A stretch of 64,000 bases of DNA from Shinisaurus crocodilurus (lineage: Eukaryota; Chordata; Lepidosauria; Squamata; Shinisauridae): assembly GCA_021292165.1 (NCBI GenBank), contig CM037876.1, positions 107,222,324 to 107,286,323 of the forward strand. The letters run 5' to 3'. Under the pieces are notes generated by a model. That model had not been told where the DNA came from. It did not search any database and saw nothing but the letters and a program-made list of their open reading frames with translations. Below, piece by piece: positions 46,553 to 56,616 of the stretch (positions within the stretch are counted from its first letter, which is position 1; the number at the start of each line of letters is the position of its first letter). Made by a program: the position numbers and the translations under genes.

Positions 46553-46610
46553 CAGAATGAGCTGGGAATGAAATGATAGAATGCTCAGGTGATCAAATGG
46601 ACTGCACCAC

Positions 46611-46780
46611 TTTCATAGATTTCATAGATCATAGAGTTGGAAGGAGCCTACAAGGCTGTCGAGTCCAACCCCCTGCTCAGTGCAGGAAACTAGAGGAGGG
46701 GTCTCCCATCCAAGTAACAACCAGGCTTGACCCTGCTTAGCTTTCCTCGCTCAGACAAGCTGAGCCAGCGTAAGCCACAG
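46611..46780 (-). mobile_element. 5S-rRNA-derived SINE with CR1 tail (copy 2)
   Basis: It has the same structure as at 5596. On the minus strand it reads GGAAAGCTAAGCAGGGTC, then GCCTGGTTGTTACTTGGATG, GGAGACC, and the CR1 end GGTTGGACTCGACAGCC. The tail shows CATAGATTT-type short repeats. Confidence 0.9.
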
Positions 46781-47218
46781 TGTGTTTAAACTGCACATGT
46801 GGATTCTAGTTCTGAATGGGCCTCCATGTACAAAAATCCCTGCAAATAGAAAACTAGCACAGCAGCGGAAAACGTTCCATCCCATTTCTTTGCCTCTTGG
46901 TTTTTGATTTGCAAGGAGTTGTTCTTGTTGTTGTCGTCTTTTATTAGATTTTAGACTTTCTCAAAAAAAGAAAAAGGGGGGGGGGGACTCAAGGCGACTT
47001 CCACTAAAATTAAAGCATACAAAACAGCTAAATTATTCACTAAAATACAACCACCCCACAAAACAACAAAAACATCAGTGACACAACCATAAACAATTCA
47101 TCTGATGCATTAAATGGCCCATCATATGCCAGAGAACAGAAGAAAGTCTTAATCCAGCACCCAAAAGATGACAATGAATCATCTAGATATATGATCACAC
47201 ATTCAATCACCTCATTCT

Positions 47219-47391
47219 TTTTTTTTTTTAATATTTTTATTTAAATTTTTAAACAATACAAAAAAAAATAACATACACAAATAACTAATATAGTGCTCCC
47301 ATCACCATGGGACCAAATAATACAATGACTCTATAATTGTTCATTATTCCAAAAATACAACATATCTTGACAGGGTAAACTCCCTTTCCCC
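47219..47391 (-). mobile_element. Short 5'-truncated L1-type insertion with 17-bp target duplication
   Basis: TTCAATCACCTCATTCT occurs exactly at 47202-47218 and 47392-47408. The insert begins with a poly-T run on the plus strand, so it is a minus-strand element with a poly-A tail. Its interior is AT-rich 3' UTR-like DNA with no coding sequence. Confidence 0.88.
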
Positions 47392-47661
47392 TTCAATCAC
47401 CTCATTCTACTGCGTGCGTAGAATTATTATTATTATTAATAATAATAATAATAATTTTATTTCTATACCACCCAATAGCGGAAGTTCAGAGGTGCTTCCA
47501 GACAGAGGGCTCCTAGGGCTACCAATGAAAAGGCAATGTGTAGCTATTCTGTCTTTTCTTTCTTAACAGATTATCTGCAGTAAGAGAAAAAACGGAAGAA
47601 ACCGTGCGGAAATATGGGAGATGATGACATCCTGTGGACCCCCTTTAAATTCTGTGGCCCG

Positions 47662-47797
47662 CAGGGCTCTCCAACCTTGGGTCCCCAGGTGTTGCTGGCC
47701 TACACCTCCCAGCATACCCAGCCAGCATGGCTAAGGGCAAGGGATTCTGGGAGCTGTAGCCCAGCAACATCTGGGGACCCAAGGTTGGAGAGCCCTG
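47662..47797. mobile_element. Palindromic hAT-type MITE, family A
   Basis: A complete palindrome from CAGGGCTCTCCAACCTTGGG to its inverse, ending AGAGCCCTG. The flanks GTGGCCCG and ATAAAGCC do not match, so one flank may have been altered. Confidence 0.9.
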
Positions 47798-48239
47798 ATA
47801 AAGCCTTGTTTGGAATGCCAAAGCCAATTAAGAGAGGACACCTGCATAAAGCAGAGAGAAAGTCACATGATCTGCCTTGGAAGGGCTGAGCATACCAAGG
47901 GGTCAAAGAAGGCAGAGACCAGCAGCAAGATAAGAGAACAAAGTAGGAGGTGCAGAGGAAGAGCCAGGAGCCAGGGGACAACACTGTGGCTCACCACTCA
48001 TGAAGTGCAATGATACTCCGTTGTGTTGTCCCCAGTTGAAGTACGCGGGGGTGTGTGTGTACAAAGCCAAATTACTGAAGGGCGGGGTACCTGTTATGAC
48101 CAACATTCTGAAGGACTTTTATTTCCAGAACAATGAAGACTAGCTGCGCTGTTTTGGAAAATGCCTCCTAACATCCCGTATATTTTCACAAGCATTTATC
48201 ACCTACGAATGGCAGGGCTGTGCTGATAGACTGCAATTC
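47798..48239. other. Unassigned stretch
   Basis: I recognise nothing with confidence. Frames on both strands are under 95 codons and without domains. Confidence 0.4.
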
Positions 48240-48274
48240 ACAGTCTAGCATTTTTCGCAGTGCCTGAGAACTAG

Positions 48275-48660
48275 GACCAAGACGCGTCATATAAGAGCTT
48301 CGGAGGCTCGCTCGCCCGTCCTCCATTACGCCACCTTAAGAAAACGAGAAAGTCCAAGAGGCAGCGCGCAGCCGACTCCTCCCAGCCCCGTGTCAAAGGC
48401 AGCCGGGGAACGTGTGGCTCCAAAGAGCGACGCAGGTAGACGCGGGCCCATCGCAACTGTGCCAGACGGCTCTCTAGGTCTGCAGGAAGCCCCGAGGGAG
48501 CTTTGGGGGGACCCTCCCCGGCGCCTCCTTATTCCTCTGCCCGCATCCTCCTCACCATGGGTGGGGTGAGAGAGAAATGGGAGAAATCCACACCCACCCG
48601 AGCGGGGCGGAGTCTGTGAAAGCGGAAACTGCTCACCCCTCCTTTTCCAGTCGGAGTCAG
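48275..48660. promoter_or_regulatory. Possible CpG-rich promoter patch
   Basis: CpG is dense between CATATAAGAGCTTCGGAGGC and GAGCGGGGCGGAGTC. The first contains a TATA-like TATAAG and the second a GC box. It adjoins the minus-strand repeat block at 48690-50640, so it may be that element's own promoter rather than a host one. No exon is recognised. Confidence 0.3.
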
Positions 48661-48689
48661 AGGCGGAGGGAAAGCTGGGGCAGAGCAGA

Positions 48690-50640
48690 GCAGCTGCCCC
48701 TCTTTTAAGTGCTCGTCAGGGCATTCACGCATCATGGATAGGCAAACCCAGGGCTGCACACAAGTGTACACCCACCCATGTACCCACAGGTGTGAAAAGG
48801 GGTGCTTAACACTGTCAGGAAAAGTCGCCCATTGGGGAGGTGAGGCAATCGAACAGTAAATAGCAATCCCTTTCCCCGCCCCTTCTTCAAAGGATGGAAA
48901 AGAACAGGGAGGACGGCGACGGACACCCCCCCCCAAAGCCAGGAACCCCCAGGTCCGCCCCCCCTCCCCAGGTGGCACCTCCTCTGAGCTTTGCCATTTC
49001 CGTGGGCCGGACGGGGACATGTGCAACAAAGAAGGCGGCGGTTGTTCCTGTGTCTTCTCACCCGCTCTGGCCACCGCAGCAGGGAAAACTGGGCCCGCAT
49101 GCTGCGTGCCGAGAGCGAGCGAGAGCGAAAGCACAGGTGCCTCTGTCGGCCTGCTCCTCCGCTCACTTGCTGCCTCCCTCTGAGCAGCGTAACATACAGG
49201 ATTGGTCACAGAAGAAGCGGCCCTCTCGTGGACTCGCCTGCTGCACTCTGCCTCTCAGTGGTGCCATGTGGTGGTGGGGATTGGACCCAACTGGCCCAAT
49301 CCTCCACACTACCCTGAGAGATGGTGAGTGAGCAGGCAGAGGACAGTTTCGCTCCCTCCCCCCCCTTGCTCGCCCATTCCAGGGGGTGAGGGTGAGTGAG
49401 CAAACCATCATCTCTGTTGGGACTTGAAAAAGATACTAGGAGAGGATATATTGTGGAGTAATATCCTTCCTATCAGCAGAGTAGAGTCCCTTTCCAGCTT
49501 AAAAGAAGCTTAGATTTGGCTAGTGTTAGCCAGTTAGCATTTGGTAATCCAGGATGCTTTAAGGCAGACTGGATTTCCCTGGTTTTGCCCCCTTTTCTCT
49601 CCCTCAGAACAATAATCAGAGACACAGTCTTGTAAAAGTTAAAAGTAACATTTACTCACTCAGATTATGCAGTTTCATTCAGGCAGGCTTAAAAGCGTTT
49701 CTTACAGTTGGTTACAAGTTCATTTGGAAATACTTGGGGTCTGAACTTGTGGAGTTCAGACCAGCAACTCTGGCTACATGCTGCTACAAGGATCACGTGG
49801 AGACAACAACCTGTTGGTGCCACGCTTATTAGGAGTCTGAACAGAAAAGAGGAAGAAGCTGGGAGCAACGCCCTCTTCCTGTTCAGGCTGTTAATAATTC
49901 AATGAGTACCTTCTAGGAAAACCATCCTAGAAGGTATCAGTGATCTTAACCATTTCACCCAATTACCTGGTGAAACATTAGCCATAGGTTTTGACTGCAA
50001 TTTTAATTATCCAACAATCTCCTTTTGCTCCCTTCCTCCCTCTGGATGGTTCCGCTGAGCCCAGTCCTTCCTGCTGCAGGGCCCAAACAGAGAGGATGAG
50101 CGAGCAGGTAGAGTGTTGCAGGGGGAGCGGGCAGGTGAACCATGGGAGGCAGCGGCAACCATCACTTGCCCAATCCTTGTTGCCAAGAGAAAGGGAGGCT
50201 GTGTAATTGTGTGGAGGCAACAGCTGCCTGTGCAAGGAGCAGCTGTCACATCTTCTCCCCCCTCCCTCTGTCTGGGCACAACAGGAGGAGAATTCAGTGA
50301 GCAAGTGAAAGGACTGTGGCCGTTCCTTCCATGACTTAAGTCCCTGTATGCTGCACTGCCCAGACAGAGAGGGTGAGTGGCTGGGCAGAGGCAACTTCTC
50401 ACGTGCAGCACTCTCTTTGTCTCAGCTGTACACAGGCCCAATCCACATTGTTGCCCTGGCCAGAGAGGTTAAGCAAAAGAGAGGAGGTTGGAGCACTTGC
50501 TGCCAAGTGAATAAAAGAGGTAGACTTTTTTTTTTTTAATAGCCTATGGCCCTAGTAAAATTATTAGCCACGATCATGGCCATCTGCAGTGCGTAGCTTT
50601 CACTGAAAAAACACCTTAATTGAGTGATATATATGTATGT
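48690..50640 (-). repeat. Large dispersed repeat, copy 1 (inverted relative to 53.1-54.3 kb)
   Basis: Read on the minus strand, it shares with 53085-54260 the ordered words CCCTAGTAAAATTATTAG, GATGGCCATCTG, GGGCAAGTGAT, GAACCATCC-GAGGGAGG, CTCTGCCTGCTCAC, GATTGGGCC, TCTTTTCCA-CCTTTG, GAAGGGGC and TTTACTGTT. The minus-strand frame of 226 codons inside (49209-48529) is GC-driven and shows no domain. An LTR-like insertion lies within it. Confidence 0.65.
49415..49977 (-). mobile_element. LTR-like element inside repeat copy 1
   Basis: On the minus strand the 563-bp unit starts TGTTTCACCAGG and ends GTCCCAACA, giving TGTT/AACA inverted tips typical of LTRs. A hairpin CCTTCTAGGATGGTTTTCC...AGAAGG lies near its start. 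No target duplication is evident, and I find no clear AATAAA, so the call is tentative. The related copy at 53.3 kb lacks it. Confidence 0.45.
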
Positions 50641-50676
50641 ATGTACGGTATATATATATATATATATATATATATC
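50628..50676. repeat. (TA)n microsatellite
   Basis: A TA run is interrupted by TGTATGTATGTACGGTA. Confidence 0.95.
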
Positions 50677-51172
50677 CAAAAATACATAATACTTCTTTCA
50701 GACTATAACATATTTTGTCTAGTTATGGCCCAAAAGGGCTAAAAGTGACCAGGGAAAAAATTAATCATAATTTATTGAAATAAATTTTGGGAGCATAACT
50801 GAAAAGGCACAGAACACACAGTGCAAAACCTGTCAGTCAGGCATGGAAAACCTTGTCCTTTAGATTTCACTTATGGATAAAATTGTTCACAGAGGTGTCA
50901 TCTGTCTTTGGCATATTATTATACACCAACATTTTCCTCATTTAGCCTGTTATCTGACACTGAACAGTGGTTGGTCATAACTCTATTGAGGTAAAATTCC
51001 TGGTGTACCACAATACTCCTCCACATGTGTCAGCACAGTTCCTTCCAAATGCATGGGTCTTTATTTAAATGGGGTGGTTGGTACCATCTTGAGGGATTTA
51101 ACCAAATATATTTTAAAATAGCATGTGACCCTAGTAAGATTATTAACTATGTTGCCCACTAGTTAATGAGTA

Positions 51173-51206
<34 letters not shown>

Positions 51207-51721
51207 AGATGAAGCCAGAAATACATTCAAATTTGAGCACAAATTTGACAAAACAAGTTGACAAATGCAACTTATACTAGGTGAAATAAAAGTCAGAGAG
51301 ATGAAAATGAAAGAGAACTTGATTCCGTGATAATACTTTGTGTTATGCCACTATGTCAACACCCTACCCACTTTCAGAGGCAGTGTTAGGGGGTGGTCCA
51401 CTAGGGCTGGAGCTCCGAATCTTTAATTTGGAGCCCCAAATCTCTGGGAAGCCATCTGTACCACCACCCTGCTGTCCATGGGCACTTGCTGAAATAAAGG
51501 TACAGGGGCCCTGATGTTCTCTGTTGCATCTGATCCCCCTGGATTAGCTGGCTTTTTGCCCACATGTGCTTCACCTCCTGCTGCCCCCCCCCCTTGCATC
51601 TTTCTGCCTGAGGTTTTTCCCCGAAATCTAATACCCTCCTCTCCCCTGTCCATGCATCCCTTTTTACAAATAGGGTTGTCCTTAGGAGACAGGGTCCTTT
51701 AAAAACACACACAGGGAGAGA
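50677..51721. other. Unassigned stretch with (GT)n
   Basis: ATGTGACCCTAGTAAGATTA near 51122 echoes 50550, so the border of the dispersed repeat may recur here. (GT)n lies at 51174-51200. I recognise no gene; frames near 51401-51853 overlap a MITE. Confidence 0.45.
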
Positions 51722-51729
51722 CTTTAGAG

Positions 51730-51868
51730 CAGGGCTCTCCAACCTTGGGTCCCCAGATGTTGCTAGACTACAGCTCCCTGAATCCCTTGCCATTAGCCAT
51801 GCTGGCTGGGTATGCTGGGAGCTGTAGGCCAGCAACATCATCTGGGGACCCAAAGTTGGAGAGCCCTG
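51730..51868. mobile_element. Palindromic hAT-type MITE, family A
   Basis: A complete palindrome. CTTTAGAG flanks both sides exactly (51722-51729 and 51869-51876), with TA in the middle. Confidence 0.95.
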
Positions 51869-52209
51869 CTTTAGAGCATATGTAAATTAGCATATGCAGA
51901 TTTGTGCATTTTTTTTGTCCTATGAGCCTGATCTTTTCGGTACCTACCACCGCCCCTACCTACATTCACAAAATTACAAAAACAGCAAAGCTGAAGTACA
52001 ATGTCTTCTCAAATGTTTTAACTAATCATTAAAGTCATTGTCATCATTATCTCCTTCAAGGACGGATTCAAATGGTCTTCACCAGCTTGGTTGTCACAGT
52101 GTTGTACATGGCATATTGCTGAGCACATCAAACCATGTATGATTTTGGGTGGCCCAAAGCCTTATTCAGTTCCTTATTCTTTACTACATACTTTCACATA
52201 AGTTGACAA

Positions 52210-52700
52210 ATGCGTAGCCATCAGGACTAGTAACTATTGATAGCCTTATCCTCCATGAATTTGTCTAATCCCCTTTTAAAGCCCTCCAAATTGGTGGCCA
52301 TCACTACATCTTATAGATTTCATAGATAGATCATAGAGTTGGAAGGGGCCTACAAGGCCATCGAGTCCAACCCCCTGCTCAGTGCAGGAAACTAGAGGAG
52401 GGGTCTCCCATCCAAGTAACAACCAGGCTTGACCCTGCTTAGCTTTCCACACTCAGACAAGCTGAGCCAGCGTGAGCCATCTTGTGGTAGCAAATCCCAT
52501 CGTTTAACTGTGCACTGTGAAAAAGTACTTCCTTTGATCTGTTCTGAATCTCCCACCGATCAGCTTCATAGGATGACCCCCGGATTCTAGTCTTATGAGA
52601 GAGGCAGAAAAATGTCTCCCTATCCACTTTCTCCACACCATGCTTAATTTATTCACCTCTATCGTGTCCCCCCTTAGTTGCCTTTTCTATAAGCAAAAAA
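52210..52700 (-). mobile_element. CR1-like LINE 3' region, split by a SINE
   Basis: TTGATAGCCTTATCCT, AATTTGTCTAATCCCCTTTT, then after the SINE CTGAATCTCCCACC, AGCTTCATAGGATGACCC and TCTCCCTATCCACTTTC parallel 61217-61495. On the minus strand the end would encode a GFKRGLDKFMEDKA-like C-terminus, a CR1-clade pattern. Confidence 0.6.
52313..52477 (-). mobile_element. 5S-rRNA-derived SINE with CR1 tail (copy 3)
   Basis: It shows the same 5S words as the other copies. The short flanks CATCTT (52307-52312 and 52478-52483) match and rejoin the host LINE phrase ACATCTTGTGG. Confidence 0.9.
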
Positions 52701-52910
52701 GCTCCAAATGTTGTAACCTCCCCTCACAGAGGAGTTGCTCTAGATCACACAGATATTTCAACTGTGGTTGCATCATAGATTTGTATAAGGGCATCGTACA
52801 AATGCCCTTATACGACGCTTTGGGCCATCCAAAATCATACACCCACACGTCCAGTCGCTACAAGATGGCACTGAGTCCAGTCTGGCCCAAAGCTGTATGT
52901 GTGTCTAGGG

Positions 52911-53046
52911 TAGGGCTCTCCAACCTTGGGTCCCCAGATGTTGCTGGCCTACAGCTCCCAGCATACCCAGCCAGCATGGCTAATGGCAAGGGATTCTGGG
53001 AGCTGTAGTCCAGCAACATCTGGGGACCCAAGGTTGGAGAGCCCTG
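52911..53046. mobile_element. Palindromic hAT-type MITE, family A
   Basis: It begins TAGGGCTCTCCAACCTTGGG. GTCTAGGG flanks both sides exactly (52903-52910 and 53047-53054). Confidence 0.95.
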
Positions 53047-53084
53047 GTCTAGGGCATTGTTAAGCATGGCGCACCACATCAACA

Positions 53085-54260
53085 ATAGTAAATTAAGGTG
53101 TTCTTTGAATGTAAGCTGCTCATTACAGATGGCCATCATCACTAATAATTTTACTAGGGTCATATATATGCTATCCAAAAAAATATATTGCTTCTTTTCT
53201 GCACTCCAGATGCTAACTATCGTCGCCTCTTTTCAGGCCCCTGGCCCATAGACTACAGTGGCTGCTTCTTGCAGGAGCAGCCCCTGCCTCCACACAGCTT
53301 TTCCTTCTCTCAGCAGAAAGGAGTGGCTGGGCAAGTGATTGTAGCCACTCCTTCCAATACCTTGCCTGCCCTCTCCCTACTTGTTCATCCTTTCTCTGGG
53401 TGTTGCAGTGGGAGGAATTGGACTGAACCATCCGGAGGGAGGGAGCAAACAAACTGCCTCTGCCTGCTCACTTGCCCTCTCTCACCTGGTGATGGGGAAG
53501 ATTGGGCCGTAGATTCATGGATCTATAGAGTTGGAAGGGGCCTACAAGGCCATCGAGTCCAACCCCCTGCTCAATGCAGGAAACGAGAGGAGGTGTCTCC
53601 CATTCCAAGTAATAACCAGGCCTGACCCTGCTTGCTTAGCTTTCCACGCTCAGACAAGCTGAGCCAGCGTGAGCCACAGGCCTCCAGTTGGCCTCCACCG
53701 CCACACCAGAGGCAAAGCACAGCTGAGTGTCTGAGAAGATGAGGTGGCTGCGCCTTCCACCACCAACCTCCCATGCTGCACTGCCCGGAAGTGGACAGCA
53801 AGCGGGCAGGCAGAGGCAGTTGCTGGAGCTTTTTCTCTAGGCAGCATTGTGCTCCCAGTCCTTTCTGCCATGGTGTCTAGAGAGGGTGAACAAGAGAGAG
53901 GAGAGGAGAGGAGAGGAGGTAGGAGCACTTGCTGCCTTCTGTTGCTTGCACACTTATCTACCCACCATCAGAAGTGGCAAAGTAAAGAGGAGGCAGCACA
54001 GGGGGTGGGGTGGGGGGCAGAGACCCGGAGGCTTCCTGGCTTGGGATTCTCTCCTCCCCGGTCTTTTCCAGCCTTTGTAGAAGGGGCAGTGGGGGGGGGG
54101 GAAGAGAGATGGCTCTTTACTGTTTGACCCCCTCTCCTCACCAAGGGGCTGCCTTTCCTTCAAAAGAAAAGTGACCGTATTAAGCACTCTTTTTCAAATA
54201 CTTGTTTAATGTCTTGTGTGCTGACAAGGGGTCTTTTCACACATGGAGTGGCAAACCCGT
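53085..54260 (+). repeat. Large dispersed repeat, copy 2 (inverted relative to 48.7-50.6 kb)
   Basis: It matches copy 1 in order on the opposite strand. Copy 2 carries a 5S-derived SINE (53511-53681) that copy 1 lacks, and lacks the LTR-like unit found in copy 1. Its plus-strand frames at 53744-54127 are GC- and GGA-driven. Confidence 0.65.
53511..53681 (-). mobile_element. 5S-rRNA-derived SINE with CR1 tail (copy 4)
   Basis: Slightly diverged. The minus strand reads GGAAAGCTAAGCAAGCAGGG, with a GCAA-type duplication in the box A region, then TACTTGGAATGGGAGACAC and the CR1 end. Confidence 0.88.
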
Positions 54261-54720
54261 GTATACCATTTGAATGCCCTCTTGACAGAGAGCCACTGCC
54301 AATCCTAACTTCCGAATGAAGGTATGTGTGTATCTAGGTTGAGTGCCAGTTTTTGCTTGGAAGGCAAGATATAAGTTTAATAAAATAAATAAATGATACA
54401 TGTGCCTGGAAGCCCAAATGTGCCCTCATTTGTTCACACTTCACATTTTCAAATGCTGTGTGTTTAAAACATCTTAGGTGTACAGCTAGAATAACACATT
54501 TTATGTATCAACTGAAGTATACTTTGTGGAGAAAAAGAGCCTCTGAGGGTTCCTACACACACACTCACACGCCTGCACACACACACACGCACACGCCTCC
54601 TCATGTGTAAACCAAGTAAGGCCAGTTGGGGGCTGGGAGGAGGCGAAATGTGCATAAAGTATCGGATGGGGCATGGCGCCTGAAAAGTCCTGAAAAGCCG
54701 GTCTAGGGCTTTCAGATGCA
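54261..54720. other. Unassigned stretch with a CA microsatellite
   Basis: (CA)n with interruptions at about 54558-54597. I recognise no gene. Confidence 0.5.
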
Positions 54721-54739
54721 AATGTCATGAGTCCCCCTC

Positions 54740-55450
54740 CCCTGCCTGGCCAGGTGAAGTGCATCCTGATTGGCTAGAGGCAGCAGAGCTACAGAAAGGA
54801 GGAGGGGAGGGGAGAAGAGCTATATCTCCAAGGTGTGAGTCTTGTGTCTTTGTCTTTGGTCGTCACGTGGTTGCTGGCTGTGGAGCAATGGCAGCAAGCC
54901 AAGCAGAGGTCCAAGCCTTCGGGCGGCCTCAGGATCCGACCCCAGGTAGCTCCTGGTGAAATTAGCTGAATGAGGGCTTTGGTAAAGGCAAGCCTTGTGG
55001 AGGGCTACCCATCTCGGACCTTCGGGTAGGTGTGTAGTCTCCCCGGGCGGCAAGGCTGTGCTGGACCCAACCCTGAAGAGAACTGACCCCCCAGGTAACT
55101 AGCTGTGTGCCTGGGAGATATAAGGAATCAGTAGGTTTTGTTATTTTGCAGCTTTACTCTGTGTACCGAAGTGTCTCTCTCTAATTTCGTGTGCTTCCCT
55201 CATTTCCCTATTTTTGTTGTAATATGCTACCTGAATAAATCTTCTTGGTTTTTTACCCCACATGGTGTTTGTAGTTGCTCTGTGGCTTCAGCATCTAAAT
55301 CCAGGTTACAGTCAAAAAGGCAAGTCCCTGAACAGAGATTCAAGTAGGATTGCAGACAGCTGAGGCTGGCAGTCTGGTACCTTGAGATCTCTGGGGGTCT
55401 TGGGTCCTTTGGGGTAAGAAAGGGTGGGTTGTGGCGGGTCAGCCAGCCCC
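54740..55450 (+). repeat. Possible LTR-like retroviral regulatory unit
   Basis: The order CCTGATTGGCTAG (an inverted CCAAT box), GAGCTATATCTCC (TATA-like), then ATGCTACCTGAATAAATCTT (polyadenylation signal) and a short downstream part resembles U3-R-U5. I cannot fix its ends or a target duplication, and no coding region follows. Confidence 0.35.
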
Positions 55451-55495
55451 CCCTTCCTCCACATACTTATATCACATACATTTTTGCAAACTTAT

Positions 55496-56264
55496 TGTGA
55501 AGGATCACCTACCTGGATCCTATGCGTGAGTTTGGCGCTTAACGGGTTAACCGGCACTGAGTTACAGCCCGTACGAGCGCTGGCGACCACCTGAGAGGCT
55601 TTCGCACACAAGAGGAAACCAAAGCCCTTTAAATGACCAAATAAGGCTTTTATTTGTTTACACAAAACACAGAGCGGAACTAACAGCTTTCCAGGAATAC
55701 TACAATGTCAACACAACCTTAGTTGACCCCTGCGTTCATCAATGAAACATGCTCTTAGGCTAGCGAATTGAATCTGGTCAGTTACCTCAGATCAGAGACT
55801 TTACGCCTAGTCAGTTTCAGCCTGACTCCGGGTCGGCCGATCCAGGGATGAGAGTGGCTTACTCCGGCTGCCGCTTGGAGGGCGAATCTGGCCCCGAAGT
55901 ACCCTGGGTTCCCAACAACCCTTTACTGGAAGGGAGAGGGGTTTTCTACCCCTGAGTTCCCGCTCTCCCCACCCTCCAGGTCAGGTGGGGGCTTATGCCT
56001 GCCCCTTCGTATCAGGTGGGCTTATTCCTGCCCGGGAAGAAGGTGATGTACTGGTACTTTACAGCTCTTTGAGACTGCCCTGATAGCTTGATGGTCTTTG
56101 ATGGTCCTTCCTTGGTTTTGTGGATCTCCACCGAGACTCTTCTTTGTTGGGGATGACGGCCTGTCTGGCTACTTCTCCTGTGACTTCATCCCCCCCTTCC
56201 TCGCCCCCTCCCTTGGGCAAAGACTGTGTGTGTGTGTGCAGACTTGTGTTAGGCTTTCTCCACA
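55496..56264 (-). mobile_element. Solo LTR, copy 2, same family as 35638 but inverted
   Basis: The 769-bp unit reads TGTGAAGG at its plus-strand start and GGCTTTCTCCACA at its end. CTTAT flanks both sides exactly (55491-55495 and 56265-56269). Shared words with copy 1, inverted, include CTTAACGGGTTAACCGGCAC, GAGCGGAACTAA and GGTTCCCAACAACC. The inverse of AATAAA lies at 55649-55654. Copy-specific GT repeats lie near its end. Confidence 0.9.
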
Positions 56265-56346
56265 CTTATGTTTTTTGCATTTATGCTGTACCTCTGTATA
56301 GCATACATACATACATATAAAAATGTAATTTGTGAAATCAGCTTTA

Positions 56347-56440
56347 GGTTGCGATCCTATACCTCCTTACCTAGGAGTAAGCCCCATTTAATCCAGTGAG
56401 ACCACTGAGTAGACATGTATAGGATTTCACTCCTAGTTGC
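56347..56440. repeat. Short palindromic repeat, family D
   Basis: GCGATCCTATACCTCC, AGGAGTAAGCCCCATT and GTAGACATGTATAGGATT form matched arms. Confidence 0.65.
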
Positions 56441-56616
56441 TTAGGGAAAAGTGTCAATCTTGCCATTTCTCCACACAGAAAAAAGGAGGCTTGCCTTGGC
56501 TCAAGATGGCCTGATCTGGCATTCTTTGCTCCTGATCAAAGTTGCATGGGAGCTGGCTGTGAATGCTCAAAAGTGAGGTGGCAGAAATATGCCCTTCACT
56601 TGTTCCAGGCATCACC

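Noticed and set aside
47662..47797. Target duplication for this family A MITE
   Set aside because: The flanks GTGGCCCG and ATAAAGCC do not match, unlike the exact flanks of five other copies.
48529..49209. 226-codon minus-strand ORF as a gene
   Set aside because: It lies in a GC-rich dispersed repeat; the related copy at 54 kb does not keep the frame, and no domain is seen.
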